Assembly (NCBI RefSeq): GCF_028680575.1
Contig: NZ_JAPCKI010000006.1
Location: 124,001 to 188,000 of the forward strand
DNA: 64,000 nt
Direction of reading: 5' to 3'
Source: Acidovorax benzenivorans
GTDB lineage: Bacteria; Pseudomonadota; Gammaproteobacteria; Burkholderiales; Burkholderiaceae_C
Position numbers and translations under genes: made by a program. This document shows, piece by piece, positions 28,185 to 36,556 of the stretch (positions are counted from its first letter, which is position 1; each line of letters starts with the position of its first letter). Below the pieces are notes generated by a model. The model was not told where the DNA came from and did not search any database. It worked only from the letters and a program-made list of their open reading frames with translations.

Positions 28185-29901
28185 GAGCAGCCCACGCAGA
28201 TACCTGGTCCACCAGTGCCTTGAAGCCTGGATCGCATAGCGGCAAGTCCGGCGCCACGATGCTCCTTGCTACATCCTCCATCCAGGAGATGGACTTGAAC
28301 CAACCGGCCTTGCGGATGCGCGCCGCCTGCCCGAGCAAGGCTCGGTTTGGCATTGACAGCGCTTGCGTGTTCTGGATTTCGTCCCAGACGGCCTGAACGG
28401 TCAGCGTGTTGTTAGAGACCGTGCGCAGGTGTTCGTGAATCAGGTCGCCATGCAGGTCGTGGGCATATTTGATCAAGTGCTGGCAGGCCACCGGCGTGAG
28501 ACTGCCAAACAGTTCGTCCTCCAATGCGCGGCCTGCGCGGTAGGCGACGACCGCACCACCGCCCTGCAGAAATGCCTGCTCGACGACAGGCGTGGGCTTC
28601 TTGTCGTCATCACGTACCACCATGACCCTGTAACCCAATGACTGGAAGGCCGCCGCGCGGGCATAGGGCCGGTCGGGCTCGCCACCGCCACAATCGACCA
28701 TGGCAATGCCCTGTGCTGCCAGCGACACGCCGCCGTGTTCGACCCGGTGCAAATCCAGACCACGCAGGAGTCCGATCTCGCTGGCCCCTTCGCACACGAT
28801 CACGGAGCCAGCCAGAAAGGCCTCGGGATAGAGGCGAATGGTGCTCTGCGTGTCGTTATCGGTCCCCACCATGCGGGACTCGTGGCCGTGAAGACTGCGG
28901 CGCAGCACGAAAAGCTGGCCACCCGACAACTCCCTGAGCGCCACTGGAGAATGCGTGGTGAGGAACGCCTGCAGCGGGGCCGCTTCCTTCGCTCCGAGAG
29001 AGCCGAGAAACCGGGCGATGCGGTGCGGCTCAAGGCCGTACTCTAGCTCGTCCGAAAGGACAATCGTCGTCTGACTGGCCGCTTTGCGCTGCAGACCGGC
29101 AACCAGCAGGCGCGTGGACCCGACGCCGAGACTGCGAAGCGGGATGCCGCCCTCGTTGTGCAGAGAGATGGTCCCGCCGCCGAACGACACGGAATGCGAG
29201 TCGAGCAGTGCCCTCGCCTTCGCGCCAATGTGGACGCCGAGTTCCTGGGCGGTCGCGGCGACGATCCCCAGCGCTTCTCCCAATTGCTGCTCGGCCTGGT
29301 CGCCAAAGGTGCCGCGCGCATCCCGTGCAGCCTTCACGAGTGCCGCCGACGCATCAGCGCGTTCTTCCGAGATGCGGTTCAGGACCGAGCCCCGCTGCCA
29401 AGCAAGGTTGTAGTCAGCGAGCGCACCGATCCGCGTCGGCGCCAAGGCCAGACGGTCCTTCCACGCGAGGGTCTTCACCAGACCTTGCTGGGCGGCGCGG
29501 TCGGAGATGAGAGTCCAGGATGGCTCCAGGTCGCTGGCGACGGTCAAATTCAAGCAGAGAACCACTTCTGCACCGGCGGACGGCTCGTCTTCTACGAGGC
29601 CCGTGGCGGCGTGATAGCCGCGCAGAAACGCACCGAAGCTCTCCAGCGTACTCATGCTGTCATCCAGCGCGCCCAGCGTCAGCGTGATGCTGATTGGAGC
29701 GGTGATGTCCAGGCCGAAAAAGTCAGCGTCGGAAATTTGGACATTGCGCCTAGCACCCAAGCACAGATCGATCGCATCCAGCACTGTGGATTTTCCGCTG
29801 TCGCCCGTGCCGATCAAACAATTGATGCCAGGCGATGGACACCACACCAGTTGCTGAATGCCACGGAAGTTGGCTATCTCGATTTTTCTTATTCTTGCCA
29901 T
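28171..29901 (-). CDS. OLD-family ATPase/TOPRIM nuclease (GajA-like)
   Basis: 576 aa. N-terminal ABC-type ATPase: Walker A GTGDSGKST (31-39), signature-like region around 255-265, Walker B IVLSDELEYGLEP (280-292), H-loop TTHSP (315-319). C-terminal TOPRIM domain: VIVCEGASEIGLLRG with Glu371 and RDDDKK (430-435), the metal-binding acids of OLD nucleases. Predicted DNA-cutting effector acting with the helicase downstream. A 126-base gap separates it from the acpS-like gene. Confidence 0.86.
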   Translation of the reverse strand: MARIRKIEIANFRGIQQLVWCPSPGINCLIGTGDSGKSTVLDAIDLCLGARRNVQISDADFFGLDITAPISITLTLGALDDSMSTLESFGAFLRGYHAATGLVEDEPSAGAEVVLCLNLTVASDLEPSWTLISDRAAQQGLVKTLAWKDRLALAPTRIGALADYNLAWQRGSVLNRISEERADASAALVKAARDARGTFGDQAEQQLGEALGIVAATAQELGVHIGAKARALLDSHSVSFGGGTISLHNEGGIPLRSLGVGSTRLLVAGLQRKAASQTTIVLSDELEYGLEPHRIARFLGSLGAKEAAPLQAFLTTHSPVALRELSGGQLFVLRRSLHGHESRMVGTDNDTQSTIRLYPEAFLAGSVIVCEGASEIGLLRGLDLHRVEHGGVSLAAQGIAMVDCGGGEPDRPYARAAAFQSLGYRVMVVRDDDKKPTPVVEQAFLQGGGAVVAYRAGRALEDELFGSLTPVACQHLIKYAHDLHGDLIHEHLRTVSNNTLTVQAVWDEIQNTQALSMPNRALLGQAARIRKAGWFKSISWMEDVARSIVAPDLPLCDPGFKALVDQVSAWAAHGPR

Positions 29902-30027
29902 TGGGTGCCCCTGTGACGGTGTGCGGCTTTTCCCGCTTTAGAAAGTTTTGGTGAGGAAGCACTGCTGCGCACTTTTCGACTATTTCCGCAGCCTGAAAGC
30001 ACCCCTGCTGCAGACAACTAGCAGTAC

Positions 30028-30441
30028 CTACGCTGCCAAAGCGATGACACTCGCTATCGCAATCGAGCTTGTGTGACTGGCGCTCACCAACCAATGAACG
30101 ATCCCCCGCTCACTCGCAATTTTCACCAATCGGCGGTGTAGTACGACAGCCGGTGCGCCACTCCGCTGAGAGACAACCTCGACATCCGTAAAAGCGATGC
30201 CATCGCCCCAACCCGTGCCGAGTGCTTTCAGTACGGCCTCCTTGACGGCAAAGCGCGACGCAAGTCTTTCTGTTCTGTCGCCGCCCTCATCCGCGGTAGC
30301 CAATTCTGCAGTCGTGAAGTAGCGATCCAAGAAGTCGCTCGCCTGTTTGTTTACGAGGCGAGCAAAATCCGCGGTGTCGACAACATCCACGCCATGGGCC
30401 ACAACATTCCGAAAATTCAAAAGCTGCGTTTCGTCGGTCAT
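30028..30441 (-). CDS. AcpS-type 4'-phosphopantetheinyl transferase
   Basis: 137 aa. Matches the small AcpS class: HGVDVVD (metal Asp19), RYFTTAEL, ERLASRFAVKEAVLKALGTG (metal Glu68 in KEA), and a C-terminal VSASHT. Transfers phosphopantetheine from CoA to a carrier-protein serine. The chromosome must carry its own acpS elsewhere, so this copy probably serves the carrier-like protein at 34627-34941 in the same array. Start at ATG 30441 with GGGAGG upstream. Lies 36 bases after the MazG-type gene. Confidence 0.88.
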   Translation of the reverse strand: MTDETQLLNFRNVVAHGVDVVDTADFARLVNKQASDFLDRYFTTAELATADEGGDRTERLASRFAVKEAVLKALGTGWGDGIAFTDVEVVSQRSGAPAVVLHRRLVKIASERGIVHWLVSASHTSSIAIASVIALAA

Positions 30442-30477
30442 TCCTGGGCCTCCCGTCACTAGCTCATTCGAATAGCA

Positions 30478-31398
30478 TCAAGGATTGTGAGCAGGCTTCC
30501 GCCGAGCGCTTTTCGGTGGACCAAGAAAGGTCAGGCTCTTCGCGTCTTGATCAACCAATATCTTCCCGCCACCAGCACTCAGGACTTGGCGCCAAACCTC
30601 GAATCCGACCAAGATCGCGCGCTGCCATTCACCTAGCGACCGCTCACGTACTTCGAGGAGCGACGTCACGCCTTTGACCGTACGTAGCAACTTGTAGTCC
30701 AAGTCGGTGACACCTTCGAGCCACCGATGCTCCTTCGCGTAGTCGAAAACCAGCGCCGCAACACCCTCATCCAGAACCTGGGCTCTGCCGCCGTCCTGCA
30801 CCTCGTCTACTTGAGGATCGCTCTTGCGCTTCCTTTTCAGAAGTTTCCGAATAACAGGCGACCAGCCGAGTACCGCGACGTAGCCCAGATGGAAGACGTC
30901 GTGAAATCGATAGCCATCAGGGTCATCAGCGTTGTCGGTCAAGTCGTCACCGATCTTCTTGCCGTTGACGCGCATCCGAATCTTCGTTCGCCCCTTGACG
31001 ATGACCTCGCTGAGTTCAACTTCGAAACGTCGAGGCAACCGCTCGTTCTCTTCGAATTCGGCATCGAAAGCGAGCGCCCCTGTATCCTGCGGCCCCCAAC
31101 GGTCCCGGGTCTTCTTCAGATTTGCTTGCGCGACATCGCTCAGTTTGAGATCGAACTTCGCAGCGACGTTTGCGATGTACCAGAGCAAGTCGCCCAACTC
31201 TTCCGACACGCGCTCCTTGAACAGGAGATGGGAATCACCGTCTCGAAGGTGCTTCTTGTACTCGCTGAGCAGTTCGCCCGTCTCACCTGCCAGCCCGAGC
31301 AAGGGAACCACGAGATCGGTTCCTGCATCGCCACTTTTCTGTCGCGAAGGAACGCGATCGGTCTTTTGTGCTTCTTGCTGGTAGGTGTTCAAGTTCAT
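30478..31398 (-). CDS. MazG-type nucleotide pyrophosphohydrolase with C-terminal extension
   Basis: 306 aa. The N-terminal about 100 residues show the MazG metal motifs: GLAGETGELLSEYKKHL (Glu39, Glu42) and ERVSEELGDLLWYIANVA (Glu67, Asp70). Such enzymes cleave NTPs or dNTPs to monophosphate and pyrophosphate. The C-terminal about 200 residues (YRFHDVFHLGYVAVLGWSPV, RWLEGVTDLDYKLLRTVKGV) are an unassigned domain. Overlaps the next gene upstream by one base. Confidence 0.82.
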   Translation of the reverse strand: MNLNTYQQEAQKTDRVPSRQKSGDAGTDLVVPLLGLAGETGELLSEYKKHLRDGDSHLLFKERVSEELGDLLWYIANVAAKFDLKLSDVAQANLKKTRDRWGPQDTGALAFDAEFEENERLPRRFEVELSEVIVKGRTKIRMRVNGKKIGDDLTDNADDPDGYRFHDVFHLGYVAVLGWSPVIRKLLKRKRKSDPQVDEVQDGGRAQVLDEGVAALVFDYAKEHRWLEGVTDLDYKLLRTVKGVTSLLEVRERSLGEWQRAILVGFEVWRQVLSAGGGKILVDQDAKSLTFLGPPKSARRKPAHNP

Positions 31399-32537
31399 TA
31401 CGAGCTTCCTAAGTCCAAGGTTGACTGGGCAATTGACCTGTTCGCAGACTTCTCACCCTGTTTAAGGCTGGCACGGCCCGAAAGGTCCGCCTCAATCTTC
31501 GAATTGATACCCCATTTGGGTGGATACCAAGGCAGGTCCAACGGTCCGGTGGGAGAGAACTTCTGCTTGATGCGTGTCCGCCCTGAGATGCCGGCCACGT
31601 CCGGGTGGGCCACCCGCGCGTACTTGTCAACCTCGCAAAAGAGGTTTTGGCAATCGATCAATTGCAGCCTGCGCCCCCACAGGGATTGGAACTTGATGCC
31701 GAGCCGCTCAAACTCGCGCTCCTGGTTGTCAGCCATCAATCGGATCAGCTCTGCCTCATTGAGGCCTGCGCTGTCGCTGAAGCACTTCCTGAGGCCGTCC
31801 CGAGCACCAGGGCCTGGTATGACGAAATCCATTTCCGAGAAGTCGGTGACTTCGCTGTAGTTGATGTCCGTCACGAACTGATATGCCAGAAAGTCCCCGA
31901 TCGTTGGGTAGCTTCTGAGCAATTCGAACGCGGTCTGCATCTTCTTCAACTGCGCCAACTGGCCCGCAAGGTCGTCAGCCATCATTCGTTCCAGTAGGCG
32001 CAAATGGTTCTGATGCTTGGCCGTATGCCCGAAAGCGGAACCTCCGGGCGGCATGATGTAGGCGGCCGAGTAGATTCGCCCCCCTGCCCTCATCGCCTGG
32101 CTCAGAACCTTGTCGTAGTGCTCGAACTTGTAGTTCTTGAACGTGATCTCACCGAAAGTGTGTTCAAGCAACTTCCAGGTCTCGATCTTGTTGAACAACT
32201 TGAACAGCAAGGTGCGGAAGAGCACCTCGGACGTCGACTGTGGAAGATCATTGCGGTAGATCACATGCCTGATCAGATACTGGCTGACGCGATCCGAAGC
32301 GCGATACGCGTTCGTAAACTTGTGGACGGAGATCACCGGATCACTGGTCCATGGCGCGGGTTTGCCCTTCAGCCTCTGGCAGAACACGTTCTGCCGCTCC
32401 ACTGCGAACCGCCAGTAGCTATCAAACACCGGCGTGACCTTGATCGGCAGCAGGTGCGTCGGACCAACGGTCGGTGCTGGAGCGGCCACAGGGTCATTCT
32501 CCGAAGGCACACAGCTCTTGCTGGCTCCAACCCTCAC
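31398..32537 (-). CDS. Protein of the 5-hmdU kinase helical / thymine pyrophosphorylase (aGPT-PPlase) family
   Basis: 379 aa. The region DSYWRFAVERQNVFCQRLKG then PAPWTSDPVISVHKFTNAYR and ASDRVSQYLIRHVIY resembles the helical domain known from 5-hydroxymethyl-dU DNA kinases and alpha-glutamyl/putrescinyl-thymine pyrophosphorylases of phages that hypermodify thymine. Those enzymes work on hydroxymethylated thymine bases. The neighbouring thymidylate-synthase-like gene overlaps it by 4 bases, which supports a pyrimidine-modification role. Family call from the motif pattern; substrate unknown. Confidence 0.72.
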   Translation of the reverse strand: MRVGASKSCVPSENDPVAAPAPTVGPTHLLPIKVTPVFDSYWRFAVERQNVFCQRLKGKPAPWTSDPVISVHKFTNAYRASDRVSQYLIRHVIYRNDLPQSTSEVLFRTLLFKLFNKIETWKLLEHTFGEITFKNYKFEHYDKVLSQAMRAGGRIYSAAYIMPPGGSAFGHTAKHQNHLRLLERMMADDLAGQLAQLKKMQTAFELLRSYPTIGDFLAYQFVTDINYSEVTDFSEMDFVIPGPGARDGLRKCFSDSAGLNEAELIRLMADNQEREFERLGIKFQSLWGRRLQLIDCQNLFCEVDKYARVAHPDVAGISGRTRIKQKFSPTGPLDLPWYPPKWGINSKIEADLSGRASLKQGEKSANRSIAQSTLDLGSS

Positions 32538-33382
32538 GCTGCAATCTCTACGTCTGTCGCGAGCACATCGCCAGTGTCAGCCTCCTGATGCTTCAGAGGA
32601 AAACTCGCACGAGCCGCAGCGATCAGCGGTTGCAGGTCCGGATCAGACTTGGAGATGCGCTCGAACTTCGCGACGCCGACAACGACATTCATTCTCAAAA
32701 GCTTGGTTTTCATTTCATGGGCCATGAAGGCGCCCAACTGGGCAATGCCGAGGTAGTTGCCATATGCCTTCACGAACAGCTGCTGCGTCGCGTAGAAGGC
32801 GTTGATGACCAGTCCCTGCTTGGTCGGCTCGAAGCTGACGTGCTGAAGGCAGGGAAACTGAAGCTGGGCGTCAGCTACATGGTCTCGGGCTGGATCAAAT
32901 ACGCTCGCTTGAAACATCGACCGCCGCACGCCCTCCCGTCCTTCGAACTGGGAAAGGATCCATTCGAGCTGATTGCCATCGCAAGGGCCGCGCCCATACC
33001 CGGTCATTCGCTCGAAATAGAGACCGCGGCGGTTGTCCCGCTGATTCATCGCTTGATAGCGGGGAAATGCATCCTTGTAGTATCGAAACAGCGCGGCGCG
33101 ATCGCCCTGCGCGACCTGCCACAAGCGCTGCGGAAAGATCGTGAACGCCACATCGTCCACGCTGCGCATGCGTTTGGCCGAAAGCAGCGTATCGAGCGCC
33201 TCGCGGATGGCCGGCGTTTCCGGAACTGCACCCCGTTCATCGAAGCCAGTCACGCTCAGGATCAGGGGCGATATCTCGGGACCCGCGTGATCGATGACGT
33301 GAAGCACGGCCTTGGCCCAGGCTCGCGAAATGTCAGGCTCGTCGACGAGGAGCGGGCCGATCGAATGGGGAAGCTTACTCAT
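32534..33382 (-). CDS. Thymidylate-synthase-like protein
   Basis: 282 aa. The C-terminal half carries FPCLQHVSF (Cys178, at the place of the TS nucleophile), then AFYATQQLFVKAYGNYLGIA with a GN-type segment (Asn209) where TS binds dUMP. The N-terminal half is divergent. TS homologues in phage modification loci make 5-hydroxymethyl-dUMP; the same could hold here. The ATG at 33382 has GGAGAC upstream; it overlaps the peptidase gene by 8 bases and the next by 4. Confidence 0.72.
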   Translation of the reverse strand: MSKLPHSIGPLLVDEPDISRAWAKAVLHVIDHAGPEISPLILSVTGFDERGAVPETPAIREALDTLLSAKRMRSVDDVAFTIFPQRLWQVAQGDRAALFRYYKDAFPRYQAMNQRDNRRGLYFERMTGYGRGPCDGNQLEWILSQFEGREGVRRSMFQASVFDPARDHVADAQLQFPCLQHVSFEPTKQGLVINAFYATQQLFVKAYGNYLGIAQLGAFMAHEMKTKLLRMNVVVGVAKFERISKSDPDLQPLIAAARASFPLKHQEADTGDVLATDVEIAA

Positions 33383-34265
33383 CTGCAGTCTCCTCAAGGT
33401 GACGGAATCGAGCCAGACCAACGTACTGGCGCCGGGCGATACGGACATAGGTTGCCCACGGGGTGCCGGGTATTGCCACTCGCGTGATGCCGCACTTTGC
33501 AGCGCGGAAAAGTCGCGCGGCAGCTAACTCACGCTCGGGCAGCAGCATTGAGGCGTCCACAACCACACCCGATGGAAGGAGCACAAGCGCATCCTGTTCA
33601 ATGTCGAGCGTCGGCGAATTCCAGTGCTGATCCGCTACGGTGAGCGGCGTGGACACGACCTCCCCCAGCAGTTCCGTGCGGATCATCTTTGGCGTGATCC
33701 GCCCGAGGCGATCACGCTGCGCTTGGTTGATCATGTTGATGCCGTAGGCGAGGTGATTCACCAGAGTCGCCTGCCCTACACCAAAGTTGCAGGCAATGGC
33801 GTACATATCGAGGGCTGTTGCGCGATTCGGGTCCAGGCCGCGCTTCGCAAAAGCTTCTCGCAAACCAAGCGTTGGCATCAAGACGAAGGCCGCAAAGGCG
33901 TCAGCCAGAATCTCGTTCGGAGGTCGATCTGCGTTATTCGCTTGGTCTTCCCTCAACTCGTCAATGGTCGACCCGTGCCCGAAGACGTGATGCCCCAGTT
34001 CGTGCGCGCACGTGAAAGTTCGTCTCGCCAAGGGCCTGAGGACAGAGACATGAATACGCGGCTTCGGCGTTCGGTCGTACATGCCCTCCATATTGATATC
34101 GTTGAAGCGCACGGCGACGTTATGCGCCTCGCACAAACCATAGATACAGGTGGGACTCTTGAGATCCACGCCCGCCTTCACGCGCGCAGTGATCGACGCC
34201 TGCATGCCTTGCATCACCAGGGCTTTTCGCCCCGCGGCCGTTGTGTTCGAGAGCTGAGCACTCAT
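33375..34265 (-). CDS. ImmA/IrrE-family metallopeptidase
   Basis: 296 aa. Zinc motif HELGHH (88-93) with a third acidic ligand in NEILADAFAAFVLMP. ImmA-type proteases cleave or modulate the partner XRE repressor, which is encoded directly upstream with a 4-base overlap. Predicted to switch the array on in response to an unknown cue. Confidence 0.88.
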   Translation of the reverse strand: MSAQLSNTTAAGRKALVMQGMQASITARVKAGVDLKSPTCIYGLCEAHNVAVRFNDINMEGMYDRTPKPRIHVSVLRPLARRTFTCAHELGHHVFGHGSTIDELREDQANNADRPPNEILADAFAAFVLMPTLGLREAFAKRGLDPNRATALDMYAIACNFGVGQATLVNHLAYGINMINQAQRDRLGRITPKMIRTELLGEVVSTPLTVADQHWNSPTLDIEQDALVLLPSGVVVDASMLLPERELAAARLFRAAKCGITRVAIPGTPWATYVRIARRQYVGLARFRHLEETADE

Positions 34266-34630
34266 TTGCTCTCTCCTCCCTCTTCGGCGTCCGAGCTGCG
34301 CATCGACGCCAGCAGCCGTAGCAGTCGATCCAGGTCGTCGGGCTTCAGCTTGCTCAATTCGCGCGCGGCAAGCTGAAGTCGTGGATCATTCATTTCGAGT
34401 TGTTCGGCTGTTTCGCCAAGCAGCCACGAAACGGTGACGTCGTAGGTCTCCGCGAATTTCACGAGTTCTTCTGCTGAAACACGTCGATTGCCGGCCTCGA
34501 TCTCGGAAATCGTCGGGCGATGCATCTGCAGCAACTTGGCCACTTGGCCCTGAGACAGGCCTGCGGCCTTTCTGGCCTCTCGCAGTCGTTCGGCGATCGC
34601 CGAACGCTGGGCGTCCGGGCTGTCCGTCAT
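34262..34630 (-). CDS. XRE-family transcriptional regulator
   Basis: 122 aa. N-terminal HTH_3 (AIAERLREARKAAGLSQGQV, then LLQMHRPTISEIEAGNRRVS) and a Lys/Asp/Leu-rich C-terminal helix. Overlaps both neighbours by 4 bases. Forms the usual XRE-ImmA pair; presumably represses the operon and is inactivated by the peptidase. Confidence 0.9.
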   Translation of the reverse strand: MTDSPDAQRSAIAERLREARKAAGLSQGQVAKLLQMHRPTISEIEAGNRRVSAEELVKFAETYDVTVSWLLGETAEQLEMNDPRLQLAARELSKLKPDDLDRLLRLLASMRSSDAEEGGESK

Positions 34631-34941
34631 TGCGCGTTCGCCTGCTTGGGTTCAGCTACGACTTGCGCTTCTGCCAGCGCGACGACCTTTGCCACGATCT
34701 CGTCAATCGTCAGCGCGACGCAGGAATCATCCTGCCGGAAGATGTTCACGTCATTGTCGATGGTGATCCCGAGCTTCGCACCCAACATGCCAATGGCTAC
34801 GGGCCAAATCTTGCTATCGAACTTCGGCAGTTCCTCGATGGGCTTCGTCGCACCACCAAGTGGTGGGCATTCAAGCTCACTCGTCGCTTGTATGTTCTGC
34901 AGGACTTCCACGAGCGTCGCCTGAATCAGAGCAGCATCCAT
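34627..34941 (-). CDS. Acyl-carrier-protein-like protein
   Basis: 104 aa. PIEELPKFDSKIWPVAIGML then GAKLGITID and ALTIDEIVAKVVALAE fits the ACP helix II-IV pattern. FDS (Asp42, Ser43) stands where DSL carries the phosphopantetheine serine, but the usual Leu is Lys44. The start at 34941 is set by GGAGG 5 bases upstream; the open frame runs to 35007. First gene of the overlapping array. An AcpS-type transferase six genes downstream gives independent support. Not confused with housekeeping acpP, which is more acidic and has DSLD. Confidence 0.65.
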   Translation of the reverse strand: MDAALIQATLVEVLQNIQATSELECPPLGGATKPIEELPKFDSKIWPVAIGMLGAKLGITIDNDVNIFRQDDSCVALTIDEIVAKVVALAEAQVVAEPKQANAQ

Positions 34942-35040
34942 TTGGACCTCCATATGGGCCATTACGGCCGGTAAGAATATCTTACCAAGACTTTTGGATC
35001 TCTGCAAACGGCTCCTCTGGTGCAGCCCAACAAGCCATAG

Positions 35041-35286
35041 TCAACCCGGCTTCGGACGAGTGACCTTGGCCTTGCCCGGCTTCCTGAATCCCCGATCTCC
35101 AGCCATAAATGCCTCTAGCATGTACGAGATCAACGCCATTGCGTCCACTGCCTCGCCGTAGGTCTGTGCATGCAGCGCGGCATAGCGGTCGAGGTCGGCT
35201 TTCAGGCCAGCCGGGCAAACGAAGGTCAGCTTGACACTTTCAGTCTTTGGGAGCGGCCCCAGCCGCAGCTTCTTGGCGGTGTTCAT
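35041..35286 (-). CDS. DUF2274-family protein of the trb operon
   Basis: 81 aa (KLRLGPLPKTESVKLTFVCP, LKADLDRYAALHAQTYGEAV). DUF2274 genes follow trbI in Tn4371-type ICEs, as here (4-base overlap). Possibly a ribbon-helix-helix-like small protein. Role in conjugation unknown. Confidence 0.82.
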   Translation of the reverse strand: MNTAKKLRLGPLPKTESVKLTFVCPAGLKADLDRYAALHAQTYGEAVDAMALISYMLEAFMAGDRGFRKPGKAKVTRPKPG

Positions 35287-36554
35287 TTAGCGATGCCCCT
35301 AGTGAAGAAAAGCGGCTGGTAGGGCCGTAGCACCAAGTCGCGGTTGACGATGATCCGCACCGGCAGGCCCGGCCGACTAGTCAGCGTCGGCTGGATGTTC
35401 ATGTTGCGCCGGGTCATCTCCTGGCCCACCTGATTGATGCTGTCCTGGGCGCTGTCGCGCCCGGCGATCACGATGCGATTGCCGTCCTGCCGGTTCTCGG
35501 GCGCGGCCAGCTCGGCTCCCACGCCCAGCAGCGTGGTCAACGCCGCGCCGACAAAGACGCGATCCCAATGCCAATCGACGCCATCCTCCAGCCCTGAATA
35601 GCTGGCCGGATCGGTGCCTGCCAGGTTGTCGAGCTTCAGCGAAGACGTGTCGGGCAGGATGATGCGGTTCCACACCACCTGCACACGGCTCTGCCCGTAA
35701 CTCACCTGGCTGTTGTACTTGCCCAGGATGCGCGAGCCCTGCGGGATCAGCAGGAACTTGCCCGTGGCCGAGTCATAGACCGGCTCCGTCACCGTGCCGA
35801 TCACGTCGCCCGGCAGGTCGGACTTGATGCCCGTCACCAGTGCGCCTGCGATCACCGTTCCGGCCATGACCTGGTACGGCGATGCCGGCATTTGCAGATT
35901 TTCGGAATTGCGGGTTTCCGTAGAGCCGCCTTTCAGGAAAGCCTCTTTCTGGTCTTGCCGGTTCTGCGCCGCGGTCGGGTCGGACGGCTGGGCCGCCGTC
36001 GAGGCCGGCCCGGCCGCCAGAGAGTCGAAGCCCGCCAAGGCGTTGCCGGGCGCAGTCGCCGCGACTTGTGTTGCGGCCGCTGCGCCGGCCTTGGCCGGAC
36101 TGCCCGAGCGGAAGAACACCGACGAAGCCGCCGCGGCATCGGCCTCCTTGCGCCGTGCATCATCCGGGTCGGGGCCCGGCGGCGCATAGGTGGGCGTCAC
36201 CGGCTGCTGCGACTTCACGATGGCCGGGCCGAGATCGCCCGGCAGCGGCGGCCCCAGCTCGGGCACTTTCGCGGGCAGTTTGGAATAGTCCGAAGGCAGG
36301 CCGTCCAGCCCTTCGGACTTCGAGACACGATCCACGTTGTACAGCTCGGTCTGCTCGCCTGCATTGCGCCGGTGCGGCTGCAATGACCAGATCGTGGCTC
36401 CGAGCACGGCGACCGACAGGCCGCCAGTGAGGATGGCCAGCGTGCGCCGGTTCAGGCGCGTGACCGGACGCGGCTGAGCACGTAGCACCATCGCCTCGGG
36501 TGCCACCTTGCCCGGCGACGGCACGGCCTGGTCGGGAATGTCGTCCTGGCTCAT
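35283..36554 (-). CDS. trbI: Conjugal transfer protein TrbI (VirB10-like)
   Basis: 423 aa. One N-terminal membrane span (TLAILTGGLSVAVLGATIW), Pro/Ala-rich periplasmic linker, then the VirB10 beta domain (SPYQVMAGTVIAGALVTGIK, LLIPQGSRILGKYNSQVSYG, RVQVVWNRIILPD). A core component of the type IV secretion channel. Appears full-length, but the other channel genes are missing apart from part of trbG. Confidence 0.93.
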   Translation of the reverse strand: MSQDDIPDQAVPSPGKVAPEAMVLRAQPRPVTRLNRRTLAILTGGLSVAVLGATIWSLQPHRRNAGEQTELYNVDRVSKSEGLDGLPSDYSKLPAKVPELGPPLPGDLGPAIVKSQQPVTPTYAPPGPDPDDARRKEADAAAASSVFFRSGSPAKAGAAAATQVAATAPGNALAGFDSLAAGPASTAAQPSDPTAAQNRQDQKEAFLKGGSTETRNSENLQMPASPYQVMAGTVIAGALVTGIKSDLPGDVIGTVTEPVYDSATGKFLLIPQGSRILGKYNSQVSYGQSRVQVVWNRIILPDTSSLKLDNLAGTDPASYSGLEDGVDWHWDRVFVGAALTTLLGVGAELAAPENRQDGNRIVIAGRDSAQDSINQVGQEMTRRNMNIQPTLTSRPGLPVRIIVNRDLVLRPYQPLFFTRGIAK

Positions 36555-36556
36555 GG

